This document shows, piece by piece, positions 38,116-47,053 of a DNA stretch of 64,000 nucleotides. The position numbers and the translations under genes are program-made. This DNA comes from Gammaproteobacteria bacterium (GTDB lineage: Bacteria; Pseudomonadota; Gammaproteobacteria; HK1). The stretch's first letter is position 1. Each line of letters begins with the position of its first letter. Where the stretch lies: contig JAJFJV010000021.1 of the NCBI GenBank assembly GCA_021773635.1, forward strand, positions 1 through 64,000. The letters are read 5' to 3'. The notes beneath the pieces are model-generated. The model searched no databases and was not told the DNA's origin. It saw only the letters and a program-made list of their open reading frames with translations.

Positions 38116-38622
38116 TCAGGACGAGGCCTGATTGTCCCAATAATCGTCATCTTCCAGCCCGCCTTCACGGGTCCAGACGAGACGGCCGATAATCTTGAAT
38201 TTGGCCACCGACATGATGCCGCGACTGGCCCGACTGCCCACACCATCACCCTCCACGGCGTCGAGAATCTCCTCCCGATCCGCCTCGTAGATCTCAAAGG
38301 GCTCAAACTCCTCATCCATGAGCACCAGTACCACATCATCCCACTGCTGCTGCAGTTTAAGTTGGCCGATGCGGTAGGCACCGCTCTTTTCATTGAAAAT
38401 CGCCCGTCCCTTGACCTGCACCCGACGCCCTTCGCGGGCCCCTCGACCGATGGCATCGCAACCACCCTCGGGCTGTTTCAACAATTCGAGATCGAGCAGA
38501 CGTGCAGCATCGTAACGGGCGATCTCGCCACTGATAGCCAGCGGCTTGCCGGTTGCCTTACGATATTCCGAGGCCAGACGCCGGGTCTCGGACATGAGTT
38601 TATCTATGGAATAGAGGGCCAC
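38116..38622 (-). CDS. Conserved hypothetical protein, possible PD-(D/E)XK nuclease fold
   Basis: A 168-residue cytoplasmic protein 20 bp before yoaA on the same strand. It has an N-terminal helix, then GEIARYDAARLLDLELL (Glu33), GCDAIG (Asp56) and RVQVKGRAIF (Gln69, Lys71). The spacing Glu-Asp-(Q)xK resembles the core of restriction-endonuclease-like folds, where a Gln can replace the second acid (inference only). The C terminus holds KFKIIGRLVWTREGG and an acidic tail. The location next to a DNA helicase agrees with a DNA-related role but does not prove it. Confidence 0.72.
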   Translation of the reverse strand: MALYSIDKLMSETRRLASEYRKATGKPLAISGEIARYDAARLLDLELLKQPEGGCDAIGRGAREGRRVQVKGRAIFNEKSGAYRIGQLKLQQQWDDVVLVLMDEEFEPFEIYEADREEILDAVEGDGVGSRASRGIMSVAKFKIIGRLVWTREGGLEDDDYWDNQASS

Positions 38623-38665
38623 GGGAAAGCATCATATGGGCTGCCACAGGCCTTGTACACCCGAT

Positions 38666-39118
38666 TTAGCGGGCACCTGCCCGCACGACCACGCGCAGGC
38701 GCCGCATCTCATCTGCCCCGAGCATATCGGGCAGCAACAGCAGCCGCTTTTTTCCACCGGCCGCAAGACCGAAATCAAGCACCACCAGCAGGGGGTGGAG
38801 GTAGCTACCGGGAAGGAGTTCGACCGGCTGTTGTTCCGCTTCGCCGAGATCAAGCCACCATTGACCATCCAGACTGCAGCCAAACAGGGTCACGGTCCCG
38901 GGATTGCCATGACGAAAATATTTGGCCACCCCCATCCCCATCCCCAAACTGATGGTTAACGAGACAGCCCCCATAGCAAGCAGCGGAGCGGGAAGATCGC
39001 TTGAAATCAGACAGACAAGCGCTCCGATGTGGCTAAATAGCAGAAAGACACGCAACACAAGTGAACGCCGAAGCGAAATCCGAAGCGGCGCTGCCAAACT
39101 GTTGGACCGGGTTACCAT
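38666..39118 (-). CDS. ygfX: YgfX (CptA)-like membrane protein
   Basis: A 150-residue protein with two membrane segments near the N terminus (LVLRVFLLFSHIGALVCLI and LLAMGAVSLTISLGMGMGV) and the YgfX-type soluble part: W..L..G, PVELLPGSYLHPLLVVLDFGL and a C-terminal GKKRLLLLPDMLGADEMRRLRVVVR. In E. coli ygfX lies beside sdhE and was reported as a toxin acting on cytoskeletal proteins, with sdhE as antitoxin; that pairing is debated since SdhE is an SDH flavinylation factor. Here ygfX is divergent from the sdh operon rather than adjacent to sdhE. Confidence 0.8.
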   Translation of the reverse strand: MVTRSNSLAAPLRISLRRSLVLRVFLLFSHIGALVCLISSDLPAPLLAMGAVSLTISLGMGMGVAKYFRHGNPGTVTLFGCSLDGQWWLDLGEAEQQPVELLPGSYLHPLLVVLDFGLAAGGKKRLLLLPDMLGADEMRRLRVVVRAGAR

Positions 39119-39240
39119 CAGGACCTATCGCCTTGGATAGGGAACTGTGAGTGTACCCCTCCGCAGCTCGTTGCACCGCATGGCGTGGAGAGCTTCACAT
39201 CGCCAGCTGACTGGCCTAAGATTTCCATTCATTTCCATGA

Positions 39241-39417
39241 ATGCTCATGATGAAAGAAAAACAAAAACAACCGATCCTCATTCCAGTAAAAAACCTGTCA
39301 AATAAAACGAAGCAGGTGAAGGATAGCCTGGTACAGCCAGAGTCAGGTGGCCCGGATGGCCCCGAGCCCACCCGTTACGGGGACTGGGAGCGGCGTGGCC
39401 GGTGTATAGACTTCTGA
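39241..39417 (+). CDS. DUF1674 / SdhAF4-like succinate dehydrogenase assembly protein
   Basis: A 58-codon gene immediately before sdhC. The C-terminal half reads ESGGPDGPEPTRYGDWER followed by RGRCIDF, the diagnostic DUF1674 signature (GGPxGPEPTRYGDWExxG...DF) shared with mitochondrial SDHAF4, which binds flavinylated SdhA and assists complex II assembly. The N-terminal part is short, basic and low in complexity. ATG 39241 is the first in-frame start; ATGs at 39247 and 39250 are alternatives, and none has a good ribosome site. It ends 28 bp before the sdhC start. Confidence 0.85.
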   Translation: MLMMKEKQKQPILIPVKNLSNKTKQVKDSLVQPESGGPDGPEPTRYGDWERRGRCIDF

Positions 39418-39445
39418 TGCCGCGGTGGTTCGCAAGGAATTAATT

Positions 39446-39853
39446 ATGACGACTCGAGAACGACCTCTTTCCCCGCACCTGGAACTCTACGTCATCCAAA
39501 AGCCCCAGTTCACCATGGCGCTGTCAATGACGCACCGTATCACCGGGGTTTTACTTTTTTTTGGTCTGATTGTCATTGCCTGGTGGTTGTTGGCGATTGT
39601 GGCAGGTCCCGAGGCCTACGCTGGCGCCCAAGGTGTGCTCGGCTCCTGGTTCGGCAGGCTGATTTTGCTCGGTTGGTCCTTTTGTCTCTTCTATCACCTG
39701 TGCAACGGTATCCGGCATCTGATCTGGGACACCGGACGCGGCATGGAAATACGCCAGATTGAGTGCTCCGGTATTGCCGTGCTTATAGTCTCCATAGGCC
39801 TCACCCTGCTGACCTGGATTCTGGCCTATGCCAGTCGCGGAGGCCCGGCATGA
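39446..39853 (+). CDS. sdhC: Succinate dehydrogenase cytochrome b556 subunit
   Basis: A 135-residue membrane anchor of complex II with three helices. Family marks are RPLSPHLELYVIQKPQFTMALSMTHRITG at the N terminus (quinone-site Ser and Arg) and the heme-ligand region FYHLCNGIRHLIWD. AAGGAAT precedes ATG 39446. The gene overlaps sdhD by four bases. Confidence 0.95.
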   Translation: MTTRERPLSPHLELYVIQKPQFTMALSMTHRITGVLLFFGLIVIAWWLLAIVAGPEAYAGAQGVLGSWFGRLILLGWSFCLFYHLCNGIRHLIWDTGRGMEIRQIECSGIAVLIVSIGLTLLTWILAYASRGGPA

Positions 39854-40230
39854 ATCTGCGCACACCGCTCTCCATCGTTCGCGGTCGCGGCACCGCCCAC
39901 AACGGCGTCCACCATTGGTGGTTGCTGCGCCTGAGCGCCATCGCCCTCATTCCGCTGAGTTTATGGCTAATGGCCTCTCTCATCTGTGTCTCTACCGCCG
40001 ATCACGCCACCGCAGCGGCCTGGCTGGCATCGCCCACCGGGGCCCTGTTTTCCGTGTTGTTCATCATTGCCGCAACCCTCCATGGACAAATGGGGTTGCA
40101 AGAGGTGGTGGTGGATTATGTCCACAATGAAAGCTGCAAGATGATCAGCCTGATCCTTATAAAACTTTCTGCCTTTGCCCTCGCCACGCTTTGCATCCTG
40201 GCGATAGTCCGCATGTCCCTGGGAGCCTAG
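39850..40230 (+). CDS. sdhD: Succinate dehydrogenase hydrophobic membrane anchor subunit
   Basis: A 126-residue membrane anchor with three helices: WWLLRLSAIALIPLSLWLMASL, LFSVLFIIAATLHGQMGLQEVVVDYV (heme-ligand His followed by the VxDYV motif with the conserved Asp-Tyr) and a C-terminal helix. ATG 39850 lies in the sdhC stop (ATGA), and sdhA begins immediately after its own stop. Confidence 0.94.
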   Translation: MNLRTPLSIVRGRGTAHNGVHHWWLLRLSAIALIPLSLWLMASLICVSTADHATAAAWLASPTGALFSVLFIIAATLHGQMGLQEVVVDYVHNESCKMISLILIKLSAFALATLCILAIVRMSLGA

Positions 40231-42027
40231 ATGACGAATAACGCAACCTCGACGGTTACGGAACACACTTACGATGTCATAGTGGTCGGCGCCGGCGGTG
40301 CTGGCCTGCGTGCAACGCTGGGAATGGCATCCCGCGGCCTTTCTACCGCCTGTATTACCAAGGTCTTCCCCACTCGTAGCCACACTGTAGCAGCCCAGGG
40401 CGGCATGAGCGCCGCGCTCGGCAATATGGGCGAGGATGACTGGCGCTGGCACATGTACGACACCGTCAAGGGTTCTGACTGGCTGGGAGATCAGGACGCC
40501 ATTGAATATATGTGCCGTGAGGCCGCCGATGCGGTCATTGAATTGGAGCACTACGGGGTGCCCTTCTCGCGTACCGAGGAAGGCAAGATCTATCAGCGCC
40601 CCTTTGGCGGCATGACCACCCACTACGGTGAGGGTACCGCCCAGCGTACCTGTGCCGCAGCGGATCGGACCGGCCACGCCATACTCCATACCCTCTATCA
40701 GCAGAGCCTTAAGCACCAGGCGGAATTCTTTATCGAGTATTTCGCCATCGACCTGATCATGGATGACGACGGTAACTGTTGCGGGGTGCTGGCATGGAAT
40801 CTCGACGACGGTTCGCTGCACCGCTTCCGGGCCCATAGCGTCGTGCTTGCCACCGGCGGCTACGGGCGTACCTTTTTCTCCTGCACCTCGGCCCATACCT
40901 GTACCGGCGATGGCAACGGCATGGTGTTGCGTGCCGGTCTGCCGTTGCAGGACATGGAGTTTATCCAGTTCCATCCCACGGGAATCTACGGCTCCGGCTG
41001 CCTGATTACCGAGGGCGTGCGTGGCGAAGGAGGATATCTCACCAATGCCAAGGGCGAGCGTTTCATGGAGCGTTATGCCCCTCACGCAAAGGATCTCGCC
41101 TCACGGGATGTGGTCAGCCGCGCCATGACCATCGAGATCCGCGAAGGAAACGGGGTAGGTCCTGATGAGGATCACATCTACCTGCACCTGGAGCACCTGG
41201 GTGCCGAGGTTATTCAGGAGCGCCTGCCGGGCATTTCCGAAACCGCCAAGATCTTCGCGGGAGTAGACACCACCAAGGAGCCCATTCCGGTACTACCCAC
41301 CGTGCATTACAACATGGGTGGTATTCCCACCAACTATCATGGCGAGGTGGTCACCCTCAAGGATGGCGAGCCTGACCATGTGGTGCCCGGGCTCATGGCC
41401 ATTGGTGAATGCGCCTGCGTTTCCGTGCACGGAGCCAACCGGCTGGGTTCCAATTCACTCCTGGATATCGTGGTATTTGGCCGCGCGGCGGCGGAGCGGG
41501 CGGCTGAGGTTATCGAGCCAGGCAGCCCCCTGAGAAACTACCCCATGGCTGCTGAAGAACGTGCCGTAGCCCGCCTGGAACGCCTGCGCAACGCCAGCGG
41601 CAGCACCGCTACCGCTGATATCCGACTCAATATGCAAAAGACCATGCAGGCCCATGCGGCGGTATTCCGTACCGGCGAATCCCTTGACGATGGGGTAAAG
41701 CTCATCAACGAGGTACGCGATTCCTTTGCCGACATCGGCATCCAGGATCGTTCAATGATCTGGAATACGGATCTGGTGGAAACCCTGGAACTGGATAATC
41801 TGCTGGTGCAGGCGGTGGTTTGCATGAAGGCCGCCCAAAATCGCACCGAGAGCCGTGGCGGACATGCCCGTGAGGACTATCCGGATCGCGATGATGACAA
41901 CTGGATGAAGCATACCCTCACGTGGATAGACGAGCAGGACGAGGTAAGCATCGATTATCGGCCGGTACATCTCTACACCCTGAGTGATGACGTCGAGTTT
42001 TTCCCGCCCAAGCCGCGGGTATACTGA
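40231..42027 (+). CDS. sdhA: Succinate dehydrogenase flavoprotein subunit
   Basis: The 598-residue catalytic subunit oxidises succinate to fumarate with covalent FAD. Visible are the dinucleotide fold [17 protein letters not shown], the FAD-attachment His in [13 protein letters not shown], the substrate-site [21 protein letters not shown], the active-site Arg in a [12 protein letters not shown] segment and the C-terminal [18 protein letters not shown]. It starts directly after the sdhD stop, in the compact sdhCDAB order. Confidence 0.98.
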   Translation: MTNNATSTVTEHTYDVIVVGAGGAGLRATLGMASRGLSTACITKVFPTRSHTVAAQGGMSAALGNMGEDDWRWHMYDTVKGSDWLGDQDAIEYMCREAADAVIELEHYGVPFSRTEEGKIYQRPFGGMTTHYGEGTAQRTCAAADRTGHAILHTLYQQSLKHQAEFFIEYFAIDLIMDDDGNCCGVLAWNLDDGSLHRFRAHSVVLATGGYGRTFFSCTSAHTCTGDGNGMVLRAGLPLQDMEFIQFHPTGIYGSGCLITEGVRGEGGYLTNAKGERFMERYAPHAKDLASRDVVSRAMTIEIREGNGVGPDEDHIYLHLEHLGAEVIQERLPGISETAKIFAGVDTTKEPIPVLPTVHYNMGGIPTNYHGEVVTLKDGEPDHVVPGLMAIGECACVSVHGANRLGSNSLLDIVVFGRAAAERAAEVIEPGSPLRNYPMAAEERAVARLERLRNASGSTATADIRLNMQKTMQAHAAVFRTGESLDDGVKLINEVRDSFADIGIQDRSMIWNTDLVETLELDNLLVQAVVCMKAAQNRTESRGGHAREDYPDRDDDNWMKHTLTWIDEQDEVSIDYRPVHLYTLSDDVEFFPPKPRVY

Positions 42028-42060
42028 GCTTTCAAGGGCCCGGGACAAGGAACCTACTCC

Positions 42061-42843
42061 ATGGCTGAATTCCGTCTTCCCCCCAATTCCGTCGTACGTA
42101 CCGGCAAACATTATCCGGCGAAAGACGGTGTCACGCGTAGCAAGCGTTTCCAGATTTATCGCTGGGATCCGGACAGTGGAGAGAATCCACGCACTGATAC
42201 CTTCGACCTGGACCTTGATCGCTGTGGACCCATGGTGCTGGATGCCCTGATCAAGGTGAAGGATGAGGTGGATTCAACCCTGACCTTTCGCCGCTCATGC
42301 CGCGAGGGGGTCTGTGGCTCCTGCGCCATGAATATTGACGGGACCAATACCCTCGCCTGCACCCAGTCCATCGAGGACATAAAAGGTGATGTGCGGATTT
42401 ACCCCCTGCCCCACAGCGCAGTGGTGAAAGATCTGGTCCCGGACCTCAATCAGTTCTATGCCCAGTACGCGGCGATACAACCCTGGATGAAAACCCAGAC
42501 CCCCGCGCCACCAGACCGTGAACGGCTTCAGTCGAAGGAAGATCGGGAAAAACTGGATGGGCTCTATGAGTGCATACTCTGCGCCTGCTGCTCCACCAGT
42601 TGCCCCAGCTACTGGTGGAACCCGGACCGATATCTCGGGCCGGCCAGCCTGCTTCAGGCCTATCGCTGGATTGTGGACAGCCGGGATGAATATACCGGGG
42701 AGCGCCTGGATTTTCTCGATGACTCCTTCCGTCTCTATCGCTGCCATACCATTCTCAACTGTACCCGCACCTGTCCGAAGAGCCTGAATCCAGGAAAGGC
42801 TATTTCGGAGATTCGCAAACTTCTGCTAAACCGAACGGTCTGA
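42061..42843 (+). CDS. sdhB: Succinate dehydrogenase iron-sulfur subunit
   Basis: The 260-residue electron-transfer subunit has the [2Fe-2S] cysteines in [12 protein letters not shown] and a later Cys (TLACTQ), the [4Fe-4S] motif [16 protein letters not shown], and the [3Fe-4S] motif [17 protein letters not shown]. It follows sdhA by 33 bp and is followed by sdhE after five bases. Confidence 0.98.
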   Translation: MAEFRLPPNSVVRTGKHYPAKDGVTRSKRFQIYRWDPDSGENPRTDTFDLDLDRCGPMVLDALIKVKDEVDSTLTFRRSCREGVCGSCAMNIDGTNTLACTQSIEDIKGDVRIYPLPHSAVVKDLVPDLNQFYAQYAAIQPWMKTQTPAPPDRERLQSKEDREKLDGLYECILCACCSTSCPSYWWNPDRYLGPASLLQAYRWIVDSRDEYTGERLDFLDDSFRLYRCHTILNCTRTCPKSLNPGKAISEIRKLLLNRTV

Positions 42844-42848
42844 CGCCC

Positions 42849-43118
42849 GTGACATCGGCAAGCACCTCGGCGCAAGCGCGGCGGGCGAAATTACGTTGGC
42901 GCTGTCGGCGTGGCATGCGTGAACTGGATATCGTACTGGAACACTTCCTGAGCGAGGAATTTCCTGCTCTTTCCGAGGCCGAACAGGCAGATTTCGAACG
43001 GCTGCTCAAGCAAACCGACCCCGATCTCGTTCATTGGCTGACAGGTCAAAGCCAGGCACCGGATGAAGGCCTTGCGCGACTTGTTCAGCGGCTGGCGCGG
43101 ATTCTTTCCAATGAATGA
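42849..43118 (+). CDS. sdhE: FAD assembly factor SdhE
   Basis: An 89-residue protein with the SdhE signature RRGMRELDIVL (the RGxxE motif) and a helical bundle: HFLSEEFPALSEAEQADFERLL, TDPDLVHWLTG. SdhE (YgfY) promotes covalent attachment of FAD to SdhA. The start is GTG at 42849, five bases after sdhB, which links it directly to its substrate's operon. It overlaps the ygfZ start. Confidence 0.95.
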   Translation: MTSASTSAQARRAKLRWRCRRGMRELDIVLEHFLSEEFPALSEAEQADFERLLKQTDPDLVHWLTGQSQAPDEGLARLVQRLARILSNE

Positions 43119-44124
43119 GGTGTGGCAATACTTTATCGAACAGCAGAACATCGGCAGAAACGGCGGAGAGCCAAGCATCTCCGGATCCCCGGAGAAGAAT
43201 CTGCTCGTTGACCTTTCTCACCAGGGCCTGTCGCGGGTTTCCGGAAAGGATGCCGCCGGGTTTTTGCAGGGCCAAACCACCAACGATATCGAAGCCCTCG
43301 CCGAAGGACAGAGTCAACTGACGGCACTGTGCTCGGTGCAGGGAAAAACCCTCGCCATTTTGCGCATCCTGCGCTGGCATGAGTGCTTCTACCTCGGGCA
43401 CTTCCCCCGAGAACTGACAGAACTCATCCAAAAACGCTTACAGCCCTACATCCTGCGCGCCGATGTCCTGATCGAGGACTGTGGTGATGAATATTCCTGC
43501 CTGGGCGTTTCCGGCCCTCGGGCCGAACGCATCCTCGGCCTGTCCCTTCCCGGGCCTCTCCCGACGGCGCCGGGAGAAGCGGTATCCCGCGGCACCGGGG
43601 TACTCATGCGGATGCCCGGAGCGGCACCCCGCTTTACCTTATGGGACCAGACTCCGGCACTTATGCCACGCTGGAAAATGCTTGCAGAACACCTTCAACT
43701 CGCGGGCGGCCATCGCTGGCGACTGCTGGATATCCTTGGCGGGTTGCCCGCGCCAGGGATAGAGACCACAGACCGTTTTGTGCCCCAGATGCTGAATCTG
43801 GATGCGCTGGACGCCATCAGTTTCAACAAGGGTTGTTATACCGGACAAGAGATCGTGGCACGTGCCCAGCATCGGGGAACGGTTAAACGTCGCACTTATC
43901 TGGCAGAAATCAAAAGCACCCGGCTCCCCGCACCCGGAGAGTCCCTGTATAGCAGCGACGGAAACAGTATCGGGCAGGTGCTTAATGCGGAAAGAGAGGG
44001 TGCTGAACGGAATCTGATGCTGGCCGTCATCCGCACCGCGGCTACCAGCCAGAGTCTCCACATAAAAGGACCCGAGGGGGTACTTCTCAAATTGGGCACC
44101 CTGCCCTACATCCTGCCTGAATAA
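43111..44124 (+). CDS. ygfZ: YgfZ folate-binding Fe-S maintenance protein
   Basis: A 337-residue aminomethyltransferase-like protein with the YgfZ signature KGCYTGQEIVARAQHRGTVKR near residue 245, and an N-terminal SGKDAAGFLQGQTTND-type region. YgfZ uses tetrahydrofolate to protect or repair certain Fe-S enzymes. ATG 43111 overlaps the sdhE stop; a longer frame from 43063 exists but has no family similarity. The position after sdhE fits a role in complex II upkeep. Confidence 0.93.
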   Translation: MNEVWQYFIEQQNIGRNGGEPSISGSPEKNLLVDLSHQGLSRVSGKDAAGFLQGQTTNDIEALAEGQSQLTALCSVQGKTLAILRILRWHECFYLGHFPRELTELIQKRLQPYILRADVLIEDCGDEYSCLGVSGPRAERILGLSLPGPLPTAPGEAVSRGTGVLMRMPGAAPRFTLWDQTPALMPRWKMLAEHLQLAGGHRWRLLDILGGLPAPGIETTDRFVPQMLNLDALDAISFNKGCYTGQEIVARAQHRGTVKRRTYLAEIKSTRLPAPGESLYSSDGNSIGQVLNAEREGAERNLMLAVIRTAATSQSLHIKGPEGVLLKLGTLPYILPE

Positions 44125-44223
44125 GCAATTGCTCCCAAACTTTTATAGCCGGGTTCCCCCAGATCGGAAATCCCCTAGTGTTTCCGAAAACATTCCTGTC
44201 TATCGGCGCAGCCTGCTCCAGAC

Positions 44224-44261
44224 AAAAAAAACGGCACGCCGCGTATAAACACGGCGTGCCG
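44224..44261 (-). terminator. Rho-independent terminator after the first OmpA-type gene
   Basis: A perfect 10-bp stem CGGCACGCCG/CGGCGTGCCG (44232-44241 and 44252-44261) is followed on the minus strand by a run of eight Ts (As at 44224-44231). It lies about 35 bp beyond the stop of the OmpA-type lipoprotein gene and matches the terminator of its neighbour. Confidence 0.9.
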
Positions 44262-44297
44262 CCCTGGTTCAGAGGCTATCCGCCTCCGCGATATTGC

Positions 44298-45101
44298 CTA
44301 ATTGGAAACGACGATGAACTCCACCCGTCGATTCTTCTCACGACCAGCCCGCGTACTGTTGGTGGCAGCGGGTTGGGTTTCACCCAAACCCGACACGCTC
44401 AGCCGTGAACGCGCCACACCGTTGGCAACCATGTACTCACGCACACTCTCGGCCCGTTTCAGAGACAGGGCCCGGTTGTACGCGTCTTCACCGGTAGCAT
44501 CCGTGTGACCAACCACACGCACGCTGACGCTCGAGTGTTTCTTGAGCAGGCGAATCGCACTGGCATCCAGCAGAGCCTGAGAAAAACCAACTAACCGGGC
44601 GCTATCAAACTCGAACTCAACTGCCTGTATGAGCAGGGCCTGATTCACCTTGGAGCAACCCTTGGCGTCCACCTTGGCACCAAACGGGGTTTTTGCGCAC
44701 TTGTCCATATTGTCCGCGACACCGTCCAGGTCCTTATCCACCGCACAGCCGTAGGGATCGACGTGGGAACCAAACACAGTGTGGGCACATTCGTCCTTGT
44801 TGTCGGCAACACCATCTACATCCTTGTCGAACATGCAGCCAAATTTATCTATCTTCGAACCCATCGGGGTATAGGCGCATACGTCCTTGCTGTCTGCCAC
44901 GCCGTCGCCATCCTTATCCGGCACGCAGCCCCAGTCCGTAACCTTGGCACCCTTGGGACTATAGGCACACTCATCCTTCGAGTTTGGTACTCCATCACCG
45001 TCATTGTCTGGTGCCGCCGGAGCCCCCCCTCCCGAGGTTGCACATGCAGATATAAATAATGGCAGCATGACTACCGCAAAAATATTCAACATCAAACGCA
45101 T
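44298..45101 (-). CDS. OmpA-type lipoprotein with thrombospondin type 3 repeats (copy 1)
   Basis: A 267-residue outer-membrane lipoprotein (lipobox FISAC). Residues ~30-150 hold four calcium-binding thrombospondin type-3-like repeats (DNDGDGVPNSKDEC, DKDGDGVADSKDVC, DKDVDGVADNKDEC, DKDLDGVADNMDKC), each with a paired Cys. The C-terminal OmpA domain (RVVGHTDATGEDAYNRALSLKRAESVREYM, GREKNRRVEFIV) binds peptidoglycan. AAGGAG seven bases before ATG 45101 sets the start. It is a tandem paralogue of the gene at 45299-46174. Confidence 0.92.
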   Translation of the reverse strand: MRLMLNIFAVVMLPLFISACATSGGGAPAAPDNDGDGVPNSKDECAYSPKGAKVTDWGCVPDKDGDGVADSKDVCAYTPMGSKIDKFGCMFDKDVDGVADNKDECAHTVFGSHVDPYGCAVDKDLDGVADNMDKCAKTPFGAKVDAKGCSKVNQALLIQAVEFEFDSARLVGFSQALLDASAIRLLKKHSSVSVRVVGHTDATGEDAYNRALSLKRAESVREYMVANGVARSRLSVSGLGETQPAATNSTRAGREKNRRVEFIVVSN

Positions 45102-45223
45102 GGTTTTTCTCCTTATGTTCACCCTTTATAAATTTCGCGCTAAGAGTCTGCCTGAGTTCAACTCATAAGTGCAACTCCAGCTTAAGCGCCTGGTGGGTGA
45201 AGCTAGGAATTCCCGGGCTACAC

Positions 45224-45262
45224 AAAAAAAAACGGCACGCCGCGTATAGGCGCGACGTGCCG
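45224..45262 (-). terminator. Rho-independent terminator after the second OmpA-type gene
   Basis: A 12-bp stem (45233-45244 with 45251-45262, one mismatch) begins with the same CGGCACG as the terminator at 44224-44261 and is followed on the minus strand by nine Ts. The shared sequence shows the duplication included the terminator. Confidence 0.88.
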
Positions 45263-45298
45263 TCTGGGTTCAGAGGCTACCCGCCTCCGTTTTATTGC

Positions 45299-46174
45299 TT
45301 ACTTGGAAACGACGATGAACTCGACCCGCCGATTCTTCTCACGACCCATCCGGGTCTTGTTGGTAGCCATCGGCCGGGTTTCACCCATGCCCGCCACGCT
45401 TAGCCGCGAGCGAGCGATGCCATTGGCGACCATGTACTCACGCACGGCTTCGGCCCGTTTCAGGGACAACACCCGGTTGTACTCGGCACTACCCCTGCTA
45501 TCGGTGTGGCCAACAATACGTACATTGGTATTCGGCTGCTTCTTGAGCAGGCGAATCGCACCGGCATCCAGCAGGGCCTGAGAGAAGCCGACAACCCGGG
45601 CACTGTTAAGCTCAAACTCAATCCCCTGTATAAGCAGAACCTGATTTACCTTTGAGCAACCCTTGGCATCGACCTTGGCACCAAACGGAGTCTTCGCACA
45701 CTTGTCCATATTGTCCGCAACGCCGTCCAGATCCTTGTCAAACATACAGCCGAAGGCATCTACCTTCGAACCGGGTGGAGTATAGGCACACACATCCTTG
45801 CTATCTGCTACGCCGTCACCGTCCTTGTCTGGCAAGCAACCCCAGTCCGTAACCTTGCTTCCCTTGGGTGTGTAAGCACATTCATCTTTAGTATCCGGCA
45901 CACCGTCACCGTCTTTATCCGATGGCGCCTTCATTGCCGTCTTGGCAGCCACCTCTTCACCACAGAGGAAGGTGCCACCCAGTGCGCCCACGCCAGCACC
46001 AAGAACTGCGCCAACCGCTTCACCACCCACGACCAGACCCGTAACGGCACCGATAACAGCCCCGCCAATGGTGCAGCCATTCAAGGCGCTGGGGCTACTC
46101 CCTCCCGAGGTCGCACAAGCAGATACAAATAATGGCAGCATCACTGCCGCAAAAATGTTTCTCATGGAACGCAT
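45299..46174 (-). CDS. OmpA-type lipoprotein with glycine zipper and thrombospondin repeats (copy 2)
   Basis: A 291-residue lipoprotein (lipobox FVSAC) with a glycine-zipper segment absent from copy 1 (GGAVIGAVTGLVVGGEAVGA and on to about residue 72), three thrombospondin type-3-like repeats (DKDGDGVPDTKDEC, DKDGDGVADSKDVC, DKDLDGVADNMDKC) and a C-terminal OmpA domain nearly the same as in copy 1. The gene and its terminator form a tandem repeat with copy 1. It probably binds peptidoglycan from the outer membrane. Confidence 0.92.
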   Translation of the reverse strand: MRSMRNIFAAVMLPLFVSACATSGGSSPSALNGCTIGGAVIGAVTGLVVGGEAVGAVLGAGVGALGGTFLCGEEVAAKTAMKAPSDKDGDGVPDTKDECAYTPKGSKVTDWGCLPDKDGDGVADSKDVCAYTPPGSKVDAFGCMFDKDLDGVADNMDKCAKTPFGAKVDAKGCSKVNQVLLIQGIEFELNSARVVGFSQALLDAGAIRLLKKQPNTNVRIVGHTDSRGSAEYNRVLSLKRAEAVREYMVANGIARSRLSVAGMGETRPMATNKTRMGREKNRRVEFIVVSK

Positions 46175-46342
46175 GATCTCTCTCCCTATGTTTTGCCTGT
46201 AGAAAACTTGAAATATAAGGGAATGTTTTCCAATCCAAGCCCGGAAATACAGGCGAATTCGCCACCCCTTGCACCGAGACTAGCCGAGTTCTCCGGTTTT
46301 CGCAATCTGCTAAGATGAACGCAGTTTTTGGGGGAATAGAGT

Positions 46343-46999
46343 ATGGAAATTGCACAAACAATCGCGCTCACCATGGGGGTTGCCTGGGCCAGCGGAATCA
46401 ACCTCTATGCAGCCATTTTCATGCTTGGAGCACTGGGTGCTACGGGCCACACCACCCTGCCCGCTGATCTCCAGGTCCTGAGCGACCCACTGGTGCTAAT
46501 GGCGGCGGGATTCATGTACTGCGTGGAGTTCTTCGCCGATAAAATTCCGGGTGTAGACACGGCATGGGACGGCATCCATACCTTTATCCGTATTCCTGCA
46601 GGCGCCATGCTTGCTGCCGGTGCCGTCGGGGATGTCAGTCTGGCAACCGAAATAGCGGCAGGACTGGTAGGAGGTGGCCTGGCGACAGGTAGCCATTTAA
46701 CCAAGGCAGGTGGACGGGCGCTAATCAACACATCACCGGAACCCTTCAGCAACTGGACCGCATCGATCAGCGAGGATGTGGCCGTATTTGGGGGCCTGTG
46801 GGCGGCGCTTAATTACCCCTGGGTATTTTTGGGGCTACTGGCCGCCTTTATTCTGCTAGTCGCCTGGTTACTGCCAAAGATCCTCCGCGGAATCGGCCAT
46901 GTGATTCGTGCGATTGGCCGATTTTTCTCGGGGCAACGCGGTGCCCCAGTGCCCGTCAGCGGTCCCACAGAGTCCTCCGGACCACCACAGGAAAGTTGA
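46343..46999 (+). CDS. DUF4126 membrane protein
   Basis: A 218-residue inner-membrane protein of the DUF4126 family: WASGINLYAAIFMLGALGATG at the N terminus, VLMAAGFMYCVEFFADKIPGVDTAWDGIHTFIRIPAGAML in the middle and a Leu-rich C-terminal helix with a basic, Pro/Ser-rich tail. Several helices are predicted. Function is unknown. It is divergent from the OmpA-type genes. Confidence 0.88.
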   Translation: MEIAQTIALTMGVAWASGINLYAAIFMLGALGATGHTTLPADLQVLSDPLVLMAAGFMYCVEFFADKIPGVDTAWDGIHTFIRIPAGAMLAAGAVGDVSLATEIAAGLVGGGLATGSHLTKAGGRALINTSPEPFSNWTASISEDVAVFGGLWAALNYPWVFLGLLAAFILLVAWLLPKILRGIGHVIRAIGRFFSGQRGAPVPVSGPTESSGPPQES

Positions 47000-47053
47000 A
47001 GTCGGAATAAACCCCGGGGCATCCAGGCCCCCTATCCTTTTCCCCCATAACTG

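Noticed and set aside
39967-41085. 372-codon minus-strand frame across sdhD-sdhA
   Set aside because: Antisense shadow of the sdhA coding sequence; His/Gly-rich translation without domain features.
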